A stretch of 64,000 bases of DNA, taken from the NCBI RefSeq assembly GCF_007753095.1, contig NZ_CP036348.1, positions 1,426,001 through 1,490,000 on the forward strand, in the 5' to 3' direction. Shown in pieces: positions 16,617 through 24,785 of the stretch. The position numbers and the translations under genes were made by a program. Numbering within the stretch: the stretch's first letter is position 1; each line of letters opens with the position of its first letter. This stretch comes from Rosistilla carotiformis. Its GTDB lineage: Bacteria > Planctomycetota > Planctomycetia > Pirellulales > Pirellulaceae. The notes beneath the pieces are model-generated. The model made no database searches, was not told the DNA's origin, and saw nothing but the letters and a program-made list of their open reading frames with translations.

Positions 16617-18227
16617 ATGCGTTGGCCTCAACGACGATGCCTAACCAGGCATCTGCGGCGTGCCGCCCTTGTATCGCTCATCACCGCGAGCAGCAACGGT
16701 TTCAGCACCGCCGACCAGCCGCAAGCCGAACTGGCTCCTGTGCAAAAAAATCAGTACGCAATGCCAGCACTGACCGGTGAAACCAAGGGGCCTCTTTCTC
16801 AGCCTCGGATTATTGCTTACACCGCCGCCGAACAAGTCGGTGAACCGTCGTCGATCGCTCGTCATGTGCGGTTGATCGAAAGCCAAGTGCAGCTCAATCC
16901 GCTAGCGATTGTGCAGACCGCGGCACCCGATTCGCCTGCGGAATCCAAGTCGACGCTGGAATTCCGAGTGCCCGCGGGTACCGATTCGGTTCCACAGATG
17001 ATCGGTAATCCAGCACCGCGTTCGACCTTGAAGCTGCGTTCGAACGAGACGTCGCCCCGGAAGCAACCACCGGTTGGCGAATCACGCAGCGTGTTGTCAA
17101 TCGTGCCGCAACGCCACGTAGCACCGGCCGAAGCCGACGCCGAAGTCACGTTTAGTATTTCGGACGATTCGCTATCGATTCCGCCGCGGCCGCAGGAAAC
17201 AACGCCGGTCGAATTGGTGCGGCCCCGTCGGGCAGCGGTTGTGGAAGTGGTCGAATCACCGCGCCAAATCCCGCTGGTCAAACCGAAAAACGACCCGGCC
17301 AAGATGCCCATTGTCGAACGCAAGCAAGTGACCGAATCCTCTGCACCCGTGGAACCCTCCACGGGGGGGCAGGTTTGGAAAATGCCCAAGATCCGCCCGT
17401 TGGTGAACGAGGATCCGGCGGACGAGCCCGCAGGTCGAATCGCCGCGAAGCCTCGTCCGAAAGAAAACACAGAGTCCGCGAACGTGGCATCATCCAAGCC
17501 GACCGTCGCGAAAACGCTTACGGAGGACGCTCCATTGCCGTTGGTAGCGCATGCCGGGCAGGCACGCTTCGGTGGCATGTTGGAAGGGGCCGATCAGAAG
17601 ACGAAATCGGTTTTGGACAAGACGTCGGTCACCAAGTCGCAGGAACCTACTCCGCAGCCAACGCTTGTTAGGGAAAACAAAGTGGTGGTCGACGTGCCGC
17701 CGGCCGATGCGATCGCCAAGCCGAAGTCGGTTGCGGATCGAGCGGTCGTGGCGATCAAGTCGACGATGGATCTGGAAGCCAATTTGGTCACGCGGTCGCA
17801 GTTTGCGGTCAGCGTTGCCGAGAGCCGGATGTTGTTTGCTGGCGATCGTATTGTGCGAGTGTCGGTTGAACATCCCGATGTGTGCAATGCCGTGACGACA
17901 GGCAAAGAAAGCGTGATGGTCGTCGGCCGCAAGTTGGGCCGTACCCGTGTTGCGATTTGGACCGAAAGTACGCCCAACTTGGAGCCCGAATTGTACGTGG
18001 TCCAGGTGGATGGGGCCGAAGGTGAATCCGAAGACCAGCGATTGGCGGGGCAGATGACCGGGACGGTTGCGTCGATGTTTTCTGAAGCCAATGTGAAGGT
18101 CCACGTCGTGGAAGATGGGTTTGCGGTTTCTGGGACTGCGGAAACCGAATCGCAAGCAAGAAAAATCATGCAAGTCGTACGTTCAGCGTGCTTACGCCGC
18201 GTGCGAGATGAAATCGTTGTACGTTAG
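16617..18227 (+). CDS. Exported protein with secretin-N-like (pilus assembly) and BON-like C-terminal domains
   Basis: A 536-residue protein. An N-terminal signal-like segment (RHLRRAALVSLITASSNGFS) is followed by about 350 residues of low-complexity, Pro/Ser/Glu-rich chain. Residues about 395-470 match the N-terminal domain of CpaC/RcpA-type secretins (MLFAGDRIVRVSVEHPDVCN, VMVVGRKLGRTRVAIWTE). The last 60 residues form a BON-like module (VKVHVVEDGFAVSGTAETES). No secretin beta-domain follows. The next gene, 69 bases downstream, encodes an outer-membrane barrel, so both may belong to one envelope structure. Confidence 0.75.
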   Translation: MRWPQRRCLTRHLRRAALVSLITASSNGFSTADQPQAELAPVQKNQYAMPALTGETKGPLSQPRIIAYTAAEQVGEPSSIARHVRLIESQVQLNPLAIVQTAAPDSPAESKSTLEFRVPAGTDSVPQMIGNPAPRSTLKLRSNETSPRKQPPVGESRSVLSIVPQRHVAPAEADAEVTFSISDDSLSIPPRPQETTPVELVRPRRAAVVEVVESPRQIPLVKPKNDPAKMPIVERKQVTESSAPVEPSTGGQVWKMPKIRPLVNEDPADEPAGRIAAKPRPKENTESANVASSKPTVAKTLTEDAPLPLVAHAGQARFGGMLEGADQKTKSVLDKTSVTKSQEPTPQPTLVRENKVVVDVPPADAIAKPKSVADRAVVAIKSTMDLEANLVTRSQFAVSVAESRMLFAGDRIVRVSVEHPDVCNAVTTGKESVMVVGRKLGRTRVAIWTESTPNLEPELYVVQVDGAEGESEDQRLAGQMTGTVASMFSEANVKVHVVEDGFAVSGTAETESQARKIMQVVRSACLRRVRDEIVVR

Positions 18228-18296
18228 TCTTGGGTTTGAAATTAAAGGTTTCGAGAGGCCTGATCTCTCACGGAAGTAAACCTTCGAGGCAGAGAA

Positions 18297-19616
18297 ATGA
18301 AGAAGTGTGAAATGACACCATCGCGAACTCTCCGCTTGCCCTGTAGGGCAGCGTGCAACGCAACCTTTGTCATGGCGATCCTGCTGGCGGGAGACGCTTC
18401 GGCACAAGGTTGGCCATTCACCGAAGCCCCCGAACCGGTCGGCTTTGGAATCATGCAAACGGCGAATCAATCTGCCGTCGGCCAGCCCGATCACCACGGC
18501 AGCGGCGTGATCATGTCGGCTGACGCCTTGGACCTTGGTCCTGGTGAAGAGGTGGTCGGTGGCGATCCGATCTTGCGAGAATCGGGGATCCTCCGCCAAC
18601 CGGCAGGCGGTCGTCAGCCCGCAGGCGGCGTCGTGAGCAGTCCTACCCACGGCATCCCCTACTTGCCGCTGAATCAATCCGGCCACGGAGCCAACCGCCG
18701 CCCACGCGGAAAGACGCGATTTGGGCCAAATGATTGCTATGACTGTAGTTGGGGATGCCCTGAGGGCTGTGCTCCCGCCTGTTACGGCAGTTTTGAGGGG
18801 TTGTACTTTAAGCAAGGCAAAATGGATGCGGTAAATTACAGCCGCAATTTGTTCCCCTTTATTGGTGATGACTACGAGCCTGGTATTCGAATTACGCTGG
18901 GGCGAATGCTCAACTGCTCCGACGGATTCGAAGCGACTTTTACCGGTTTGTTGGAATGGGAATACGGTGGTTTTCGTAGCGACCCTACAAGCCAATTGAA
19001 CTTCCGTCCCGTCCCTCCCGGAACATTCACCGAAGCCAGCTTGCCGGGGCTGTACGACACCTCGCTACAAACTCAACGTTTCAAAGCGAGATACAACAGC
19101 GCTGAATTCAACCACCGTCAATGGGGATGGGATGTGATCTCGACAGTTGCCGGTGTGCGTGTGATCAGCTACGAAGAACAGTTCGACTTTAACTCAAACA
19201 ATACAACGGGAGACACGGGGCATTTCAGCCAGGACATCGACAACGTAATGGTTGGTGCGCAGCTTGGACTCGACCTGATGTACCCGGTGATGAAACGCTT
19301 GATGGTTGGCAGTCGCATTCGTGGCGGTCTCTACGCAAACTTCGTTGATGCAGACACGTCTGTATCCGATAGCACGGCGACACAGCAAGTCATTCGGGAT
19401 TCATTTGACGATACTGACTATGCAGGCTTGTTCGAATACGGTATCTCGGCAGACTACCACTTCACTCGCTATCTGTCAGCTAAGATCGGTTACGAGTTTT
19501 GGTACATGATGCATGTAAACACGGTCGCCGCGAATTTCCCCTCGGCATATGTCACGGGCGAAACCGACGATCTCGGTTTTCACGGTGCGACCGCTTCGAT
19601 CGAAGCCTTGTTTTAA
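18297..19616 (+). CDS. BBP7-like outer-membrane beta-barrel protein
   Basis: A 439-residue exported protein with a signal peptide (FVMAILLAGDASAQ) and an SD-like GAGG upstream of the ATG. After a Gly/Pro-rich stretch with a CYDCSWGCPEGC cysteine cluster (residues about 143-160), the rest shows alternating amphipathic strands with aromatic girdles (SFEGLYFKQG, GLLEWEYGGF, YLSAKIGYEFWYMMHV) and ends with a terminal strand in Phe (ATASIEALF), as expected for insertion by the BAM machinery. The family is highly expanded in planctomycetes; the cargo or ligand is unknown. Confidence 0.78.
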   Translation: MKKCEMTPSRTLRLPCRAACNATFVMAILLAGDASAQGWPFTEAPEPVGFGIMQTANQSAVGQPDHHGSGVIMSADALDLGPGEEVVGGDPILRESGILRQPAGGRQPAGGVVSSPTHGIPYLPLNQSGHGANRRPRGKTRFGPNDCYDCSWGCPEGCAPACYGSFEGLYFKQGKMDAVNYSRNLFPFIGDDYEPGIRITLGRMLNCSDGFEATFTGLLEWEYGGFRSDPTSQLNFRPVPPGTFTEASLPGLYDTSLQTQRFKARYNSAEFNHRQWGWDVISTVAGVRVISYEEQFDFNSNNTTGDTGHFSQDIDNVMVGAQLGLDLMYPVMKRLMVGSRIRGGLYANFVDADTSVSDSTATQQVIRDSFDDTDYAGLFEYGISADYHFTRYLSAKIGYEFWYMMHVNTVAANFPSAYVTGETDDLGFHGATASIEALF

Positions 19617-19660
19617 ACGAAGCCGTGGTGACAACCGCTGCTTCGAATCGAAATGACGCG

Positions 19661-19703
19661 CACGCTTGCAAGCTCTCTGCCCTTGCAAGCGTGTTTGCGT
19701 TTT
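19661..19703 (+). terminator. Strong intrinsic terminator between convergent genes
   Basis: A perfect 12-bp stem, CACGCTTGCAAG with CTTGCAAGCGTG, 9-base loop, is followed on the plus strand by the T-rich TTTGCGTTTT. It lies 45 bases after the barrel gene and overlaps the stop of the convergent gene by two bases. Confidence 0.75.
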
Positions 19704-20112
19704 AGGGCTGCTTGCGTTTGGCACGTTGCGATTTGAGCCGGGAGACCCAGTCGGACCATTTCGAGACCGATCCTTTGGTGGAGGCAAACGCTTGCGACTT
19801 GGCGTCGAGTTTGCGACCGCTGGCATCGCGCAAGACTTCGATCGCCTCGTCGACATATTTGTTGCAGCCCTTGCAAAAGGTCGGCGGTTGGCTGATCGAT
19901 TTTTGGCAGTGGGGGCATCGATAGCTAGCGACCTGACTTTCGGCGGCCTGGAATAGTCCCCCCACATCTTGGGCATAGCACCAGGGGGAGTCCTCTTTGC
20001 GACACAGCGTTTGCCGCGTGACAACGCCTTGGCGGACTAGATCCAATAGTTCGCTGGGCCTCAAGGGGCCGATTTCGGTATCTTCATCCTGCTGAACGAA
20101 CCACTGGCTCAT
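19702..20112 (-). CDS. GYF_2 (DUF4339) and zinc-ribbon protein
   Basis: A 136-residue protein starting MSQWFVQQDEDTEIGPL. The first 55 residues form a GYF_2/DUF4339 domain (WFV...GPLRPSELLDLVRQG...), a peptide-binding module frequent in planctomycetes. A zinc ribbon follows (C-P-H-C at about 65, C-K-G-C at about 80). The basic helical tail ends RAKRKQP. The frame continues upstream to 20166, but the ATG at 20112 starts at the domain itself. The partner is unknown. Confidence 0.75.
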   Translation of the reverse strand: MSQWFVQQDEDTEIGPLRPSELLDLVRQGVVTRQTLCRKEDSPWCYAQDVGGLFQAAESQVASYRCPHCQKSISQPPTFCKGCNKYVDEAIEVLRDASGRKLDAKSQAFASTKGSVSKWSDWVSRLKSQRAKRKQP

Positions 20113-20354
20113 GCTGAAAACAACCCCTTTGTCCGGCAGCCGGTTTGGCATACAACCAGCCTGCAAATTGTGCTTGAAACATCGTCCGTTCGAATTTGTG
20201 CCACGACCTGTAGCATATCTCAGTTCCTGAGTGAAGCAATTCGAACGCTGGGCGATGCGGCTTATTAAGAGTAAATTAGCGACCGGGCGGCGGCTATTTC
20301 GTAAGACCGTGATTTTGCCAGTGCGTCGACCGATTCCAAGAGTTGCGATTTCCT

Positions 20355-20831
20355 ATGCGATGTCCCTTCTGCCAACACGACAACGATCGAGTGCTCGACA
20401 CGCGTGCCAACGAGGATGGCTTTTCGGTGCGCCGCCGGCGTTGCTGTAACAATTGTCGCCGACGCTTCACGACCTATGAACGGGTCGAGGAGATCGGGAT
20501 TCGGGTGATTAAAAAGGACCTGGTCCGCGAGCCGCTCAGTCGCGAAAAGATTCGCGGTGGGATTGAAACCGCATGTTGGAAACGACCACCATCGCGCGAA
20601 CGGATCGATTCGGTGGTCGAAGGGATCGTCGCGGAGATCCACGGGCAGTTTGAAGACGAAGTCAGCAGCAGGCAGGTCGGCGAGATCGTGATGAAACATC
20701 TCGCTCCATTGGACGCGGTTGCTTTTGTGCGATTCGCCAGCGTCTATCAAGAGTTCGATAGTTTGGACGATTTCGTCAACGTCCTCTCCGGACGACAGCA
20801 AGCCTCCGGAACCGGTGACACGACGTCGTAG
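20355..20831 (+). CDS. nrdR: Transcriptional repressor of ribonucleotide reductase genes
   Basis: A 158-residue NrdR. The N-terminal zinc ribbon is CPFC...C-x2-C with RVLDTRANEDGFSVRRRR, and the DNA-contacting RRRFTTYERVEE follows. The ATP-cone domain (about residues 48-138) is complete (VIKKDLVREPLSREKIRGG, VGEIVMKHL, AFVRFASVYQEF). The ATG at 20355 gives the canonical MRCPFC start. It senses ATP/dATP and represses nrd operons through NrdR boxes. Its stop abuts the convergent phosphofructokinase stop, with two bases between. Confidence 0.95.
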   Translation: MRCPFCQHDNDRVLDTRANEDGFSVRRRRCCNNCRRRFTTYERVEEIGIRVIKKDLVREPLSREKIRGGIETACWKRPPSRERIDSVVEGIVAEIHGQFEDEVSSRQVGEIVMKHLAPLDAVAFVRFASVYQEFDSLDDFVNVLSGRQQASGTGDTTS

Positions 20832-20833
20832 CA

Positions 20834-21973
20834 TCACGTCGGTAAAAATGGATTCTTGTATTCCAAGCTGTCGCCAAAACTGATCCCCATCGCGCGGGCC
20901 GCCGCAACGGTTGAACTGTCTGGCGGAACGCGACGCAGTTCCCCGACCGCCTCGGCGATAGTGACGCTGTCGATTTGTGGCGGTTGGTAGCAGACCATTT
21001 CTCCAAATCGACGTTGAATGATCAGCCGAACCGCGTGGGCGCCCAACTGGGTTGCCAGGACGCGATCAAAGTTAGTGGGGCCTCCGCCGCGCTGCAGGTG
21101 CCCCAGCACAACACAACGGATCTCCTGGTCGATTTGAGGCAACAGCCGTTCGGCGATTTCGGCGCCAATCCCCCCCAACAATGTCTGACGGTCGGTTTGG
21201 ATCGTCTCCTGGGCGACCGTGACTCCCTCGGGCAATGCAGCTCCTTCGGCCACCACGACCAGCGTGAAATTCTTCCCCATTCGACGACGATCTTCGATCT
21301 TGGCGATGATCCCCTCATAGGTCCACGGGATTTCGGGAATAAGGATCACGTCGGCACCGCCGGCGATTCCCGCGTGCAGCGCAATCCAACCGGCATGTCG
21401 TCCCATCACTTCCAGCACCATCACCCGGTCGTGGCTTGAAGCGGTGGTGTGAAGCCGGTCCAGCGCGTCCGTGGCACAATTGACGGCGCTATCGAATCCA
21501 AACGTAAAGGCGGTGCAGGACAGATCGTTGTCGATCGTTTTGGGGACACCTACCACCGGCAACCCCGCGCGATGCAGTTCCAACGCAATCGACAGCGACC
21601 CGTCTCCGCCAACACAGATCAGTCCCTGCATCCCCATCTCCTGAAACGTCTGGCGAACGGCGTCGATGAGTGGCTGCGGCAATGATAGCTTCTGATCGAT
21701 CCCGACCGTGACGCCAAATCGGCCGCGATTTGTTGAACCGAGGATCGTTCCCCCGAGGGTCAGGATGCCCGACGTGTTCTGAGGCGTCAGTTGGCGACAT
21801 CGCACGGGAGCGACCAAGCCTTCGAATCCTCCTTCAAATCCTAGCGTCTCAAAGCCCATCCGATACGCCGATTTCACCACTCCGCGGATCACCGCGTTGA
21901 GTCCGGGGCAATCACCGCCAGCGGTCAGGATGCCAATCCGTGGACGGGTGGAATCATTCGTTGGGATGCTCAT
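20834..21973 (-). CDS. pfkA: 6-phosphofructokinase
   Basis: A 379-residue PFK phosphorylating fructose 6-phosphate to the 1,6-bisphosphate in glycolysis. AAGGAATTG precedes the ATG at 21973, preferred over the longer frame. Key motifs are ILTAGGDCPGLNAVIRG, GGDGS (phosphoryl-donor site), GVPKTIDND (catalytic Asp), VMVLEVMGRHAGWIAL and LGHLQRGGGP. Gly in GGDGS is the ATP-type residue, while Lys in PKTIDND is the residue shared with PPi-dependent enzymes. This G/K combination is known in some ATP-dependent group members, so ATP use is likely but not proven. Confidence 0.93.
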   Translation of the reverse strand: MSIPTNDSTRPRIGILTAGGDCPGLNAVIRGVVKSAYRMGFETLGFEGGFEGLVAPVRCRQLTPQNTSGILTLGGTILGSTNRGRFGVTVGIDQKLSLPQPLIDAVRQTFQEMGMQGLICVGGDGSLSIALELHRAGLPVVGVPKTIDNDLSCTAFTFGFDSAVNCATDALDRLHTTASSHDRVMVLEVMGRHAGWIALHAGIAGGADVILIPEIPWTYEGIIAKIEDRRRMGKNFTLVVVAEGAALPEGVTVAQETIQTDRQTLLGGIGAEIAERLLPQIDQEIRCVVLGHLQRGGGPTNFDRVLATQLGAHAVRLIIQRRFGEMVCYQPPQIDSVTIAEAVGELRRVPPDSSTVAAARAMGISFGDSLEYKNPFLPT

Positions 21974-22072
21974 GTTGCAATTCCTTAGTGTCCAGTTTGA
22001 TTTTGTGTCGGTGATATTGTAACGCAATGCTTTAAGGTCGCCGACTTCTGTAGCTTATATTGGGGTGCGCGG

Positions 22073-22099
22073 TTGAAAAGCGAAACGAATTGTTATAAT
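22073..22099 (+). promoter_or_regulatory. Promoter upstream of the lipoprotein/DUF1559 pair
   Basis: A perfect TATAAT at 22094-22099, preceded by TTGAAA at 22073-22078 with a short 15-base spacer. It predicts transcription from about 22106, just before an AGGAGG ribosome site at 22112-22117. Confidence 0.5.
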
Positions 22100-22126
22100 C
22101 GAGTTGATCTCAGGAGGACGCGCCAC

Positions 22127-22156
22127 GTGAAACAGCATGGTGAGCAAACCCTATGA
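22127..22156 (+). CDS. Nine-codon leader peptide coupled to the lipoprotein gene
   Basis: AGGAGG sits nine bases before GTG at 22127, which opens VKQHGEQTL and stops at TGA 22154-22156. That stop overlaps the ATG (22153) of the next gene. The first codons (AAA CAG CAT) are the same as in the lipoprotein gene, suggesting a small tandem duplication of the start region. It may be a translational-coupling leader or just a relic. Confidence 0.35.
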   Translation: MKQHGEQTL

Positions 22157-22353
22157 AACAGCATTTCTTCTCTCTCTTGCTAATCTTGCCATCGTGTGCA
22201 TGCACGGTGGCGGGATGTTCGGCGCAAGTCGCCCCCGGCGACCCGGAAATGCCACGGAAAACCTCTTATACCTCTGCAGAGATCGAAGCCTTGAAGGCCG
22301 ATGGGGTGTCTGATCACGAACTGAGAAGTATGGGGATCAAAGTGCGCAAATGA
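22153..22353 (+). CDS. Small predicted lipoprotein (66 aa)
   Basis: The peptide starts MKQHFFSLLLILPSCAC and carries a lipobox TVAGC, so Cys22 would be the lipidated residue. The remaining ~45 residues are polar, with SAEIEALKADGVSDHELRSM, possibly a short helical hairpin. The ATG is preceded only by the overlapping leader frame. Its stop overlaps the ATG of the DUF1559 gene by four bases (22350-22353), so the two are translated together. In planctomycetes short lipoproteins frequently precede DUF1559 genes; their role is unknown. Confidence 0.7.
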   Translation: MKQHFFSLLLILPSCACTVAGCSAQVAPGDPEMPRKTSYTSAEIEALKADGVSDHELRSMGIKVRK

Positions 22354-23462
22354 CATGCAACGAGCACAAGGATGATTGGGAGGTGCCGAATGACGGAAGG
22401 CGAGATCACGCCATCTGGTACACGAGGCTTCACCGACAACAATCAACGCCCTCTTCAGGAGGGTTCACGTTGATCGAGTTGTTGGTAGTCGTGGCGGTGA
22501 TCGGTGTGTTGGTGGGACTGTTGTTGCCAGCGGTGCAATCGGTCCGGGAGGCTGCCAGACGAATGCAATGTTCCAATAATCTGAAGCAGCTGGGGCTTGC
22601 CGCCCACAATTATCACGACACGCATCGCTGTTTCCCATCGGGTTGGATCAATCCAACGCCTTGGAACCCCAATCAAGATTGTTATGGTTGGGGCGCCTTG
22701 ATCCTGCCGTTCGTCGAAGGAAATAACGCAGCCAGGGCGATCGACACCGTCCGTGTGCCGTTTCACAACGCGCTGTCGGACGCGGTTAAGCTGGAGGTCA
22801 TGCGGCAGAAGCAGGAGGTGTTCCGCTGTCCCAGTGACGTTGGACCGATCGAATCAAGCGATGGAGATCGGAAGCCCGATGGGAAAGCTACTGCCGTTTC
22901 CAATTACGTCGGCTCCAACAACATCGGTTGGGCCGAAGCCAGCGATAGCGGATCGGCTGGCGACGGTGGCCCTGGCAAGCACGGGATGTTTGTCGAAGAC
23001 AAAGGGATCCGATTTCGCGACGTCCGCGATGGCACCTCGGGAGTGTTTCTGCTTGGCGAACGGCGTTGGCAATACAACGACGTGCACGATCGTTCGGTGC
23101 AGATTTCCGCGGCGGGATTGGTCTACGGCCGGGAAACCAATGGCAGCCTGTCGGCCGAAGCGAGCGCGGTGATTGGGCTGGGGATTGTCCGGATGAACTA
23201 CAACGGGGCCAAGAGTGGCGATACGGGGGCTCGTCGCAAGAAGACCGGGTTTTCCAGTCTGCATCCCGGTGGCGCGATGTTCGTATTTGTCGACGGCAGC
23301 GTCCGGTTTGTCGCTGAGAGTATCGAATTCACCGTCAAGCCAGAAACCGACCCCACTAGCACCCACTATCTAGTGAACAATAATGAAGGGAACGGCCCTC
23401 CCGACGATGTCTATGAGCGGTTGATCGCACGCGATGATGGCCAGGTGCTTGGGAAATTTTAG
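22350..23462 (+). CDS. DUF1559 (SBP_bac_10) prepilin-like secreted protein
   Basis: A 370-residue protein. After a 38-residue leader it has the type IV prepilin signature GFTLIELLVVVAVIGVLVG, with the peptidase site after Gly39 and Glu at +5, then LLPAVQSVREAARRMQCSNN, the DUF1559 hallmark. Further hallmarks are LKQLGLAAHNYHD, FRCPSD, YVGS and the C-terminal HPGGAMFVFVDGSVRFV. These proteins are hugely expanded in planctomycetes and are thought to be pseudopilin-like exported proteins of unresolved role. ATGA coupling to the preceding lipoprotein supports this start. Confidence 0.93.
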   Translation: MTCNEHKDDWEVPNDGRRDHAIWYTRLHRQQSTPSSGGFTLIELLVVVAVIGVLVGLLLPAVQSVREAARRMQCSNNLKQLGLAAHNYHDTHRCFPSGWINPTPWNPNQDCYGWGALILPFVEGNNAARAIDTVRVPFHNALSDAVKLEVMRQKQEVFRCPSDVGPIESSDGDRKPDGKATAVSNYVGSNNIGWAEASDSGSAGDGGPGKHGMFVEDKGIRFRDVRDGTSGVFLLGERRWQYNDVHDRSVQISAAGLVYGRETNGSLSAEASAVIGLGIVRMNYNGAKSGDTGARRKKTGFSSLHPGGAMFVFVDGSVRFVAESIEFTVKPETDPTSTHYLVNNNEGNGPPDDVYERLIARDDGQVLGKF

Positions 23463-23568
23463 GCGACGTTCCAACATGGAAGACGGGTTCTTCCAGGCAC
23501 CGATTCGGGGTATCTATTAAGATGTTTCCCGATTTGGTTTCGAACCCCGCAAGCTGAGTTTCCCTTCC

Positions 23569-24192
23569 ATGACCTGGATGCTTACCGACGACGACGTTGA
23601 AAAATCTGCCGGCGTTTGGACGCTGCGCACCTTGTTGGCGTCTCCCGATTTGGGCTGGAAGATCCGTTGTGATCAGGCCGCGGAACGGGGAAATTTGTTG
23701 TCGATTGGTAGTTCGGTCGCGATGCCGCGGTTTCAAGAAGTCGACCGCCCCCAAGAGGATCTGTTGGCGCGGTACCGCCCAACGACCGAACCGGGGATTA
23801 GTCTCGATATCCGTTACCAATTGCTGACCGTTTCGCCGTCGCGTCTGGTTTTGCAAGCGACCTATGCGGTTCAAACCAGGGCGTTTGAGACGCATCCGTC
23901 GCTGGAGATCACAGTTCCCAAGCTGGAGCAAACCGAACTCGCGTGCATCCATCAAACGTATGCCGCGCCATTTCACGTTGCTATCGTGATGCAAGCTTGT
24001 GATGTTGCCCAAGCGCGATTAGTCGACGATGGCCCCGATAGCCGGATTCAGTTCTTCGGCGACTTTATGGAGCGTGGCGTGATTCGCAAATGCCGCCTTC
24101 GATTGATCCTTTCGCCGTTGAGCGATCAAGAATTACAGGCCGATCAAGAACTCGAAGCACTCGCGCGTGAACCGCTGCCACTGGTTTCGTAG
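23569..24192 (+). CDS. Hypothetical protein, 207 aa
   Basis: A soluble, mixed alpha/beta protein beginning MTWMLTDDDVEKSAGVWTLR. No signal peptide, membrane helix, metal motif or known domain is visible. The central part alternates beta strands (SLDIRYQLLTVSPSRLVLQATYAV), and the tail is acidic and helical. It is transcribed in the same direction as the DUF1559 gene, 106 bases downstream. Codon use matches its neighbours, so it is probably a real gene of unknown function. Confidence 0.6.
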   Translation: MTWMLTDDDVEKSAGVWTLRTLLASPDLGWKIRCDQAAERGNLLSIGSSVAMPRFQEVDRPQEDLLARYRPTTEPGISLDIRYQLLTVSPSRLVLQATYAVQTRAFETHPSLEITVPKLEQTELACIHQTYAAPFHVAIVMQACDVAQARLVDDGPDSRIQFFGDFMERGVIRKCRLRLILSPLSDQELQADQELEALAREPLPLVS

Positions 24193-24259
24193 TGGGGCGG
24201 GGATCTGATCGGCTGTATCGATGCAGCGTGCCAAAGCCAAGCGAATTCGTCGTGGGTAT

Positions 24260-24287
24260 TTGACAGGCCGTGGTGTCGCAATAGAAT
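24260..24287 (+). promoter_or_regulatory. Strong sigma-70-type promoter before the tat genes
   Basis: TTGACA (24260-24265), a 16-base spacer and TAGAAT (24282-24287) give eleven of twelve consensus bases. Transcription would start near 24294, leaving a leader of about 180 bases before the first tat gene. The leader contains a short hairpin (GGGTA-CTTG-TACCC) shortly before the ribosome site. Confidence 0.6.
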
Positions 24288-24473
24288 AGAAGCTGTGGAG
24301 GAAACGCCGAGCCAGTGGCGAACCCGCGTTCGACTGCTCGTATTTCTGCCTCCGGTTGACTTTCAACCCCGACAGACCGGTCCTGATAGCCCCTTCTTTA
24401 TTCGGTTGGCTATCCGCTTTCGCCGGTTGTTGGAGGGGTACTTGTACCCATCTAATAACGCGAGAGCGAACGA

Positions 24474-24668
24474 ATGACACAGTTACTTGGTATCGGTATG
24501 CCCGGATTGCCCGAAATGATGGTCATTTTGGTGATCCTGCTGGTTCTTTTCGGCGGTGCAAAACTTCCTACCTTGATGCGAAACCTGGGCCGCAGCGCGA
24601 ACGAATTCAAGCATGGGCTCAACGATCCTGTCTCGGATGACCCTGACAAAGATCAGCCGAAAGAATAG
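24474..24668 (+). CDS. TatA-family twin-arginine translocase subunit
   Basis: A 64-residue protein with the TatA/TatE plan: a short periplasmic start, one transmembrane helix (MVILVILLVLFGGAKLP), the hinge FGxxKLP, an amphipathic helix (MRNLGRSANEFKHGL) and an acidic tail. TatA oligomers form the passage for folded proteins with RR signals. It heads a two-gene tat unit, with a second family member 117 bases downstream. tatC is not in the window. Confidence 0.88.
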   Translation: MTQLLGIGMPGLPEMMVILVILLVLFGGAKLPTLMRNLGRSANEFKHGLNDPVSDDPDKDQPKE

Positions 24669-24785
24669 GCGGCTCGGTAGCGAAGGCGTTTTTAACGCAT
24701 TCTCGTTGCAAGCTTTTCTTCTCGGTGGCAGATCCTTGCCGCCGATCGTTCGTCCGCGCGAATCCTTCAAGTGATCGGAAGACGC

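Noticed and set aside
24295-24477. A 60-codon GTG frame in the tat leader as a firm gene.
   Set aside because: The overlap with the tatA start is noted as a finding, but the composition is not gene-like enough to list it as a gene.
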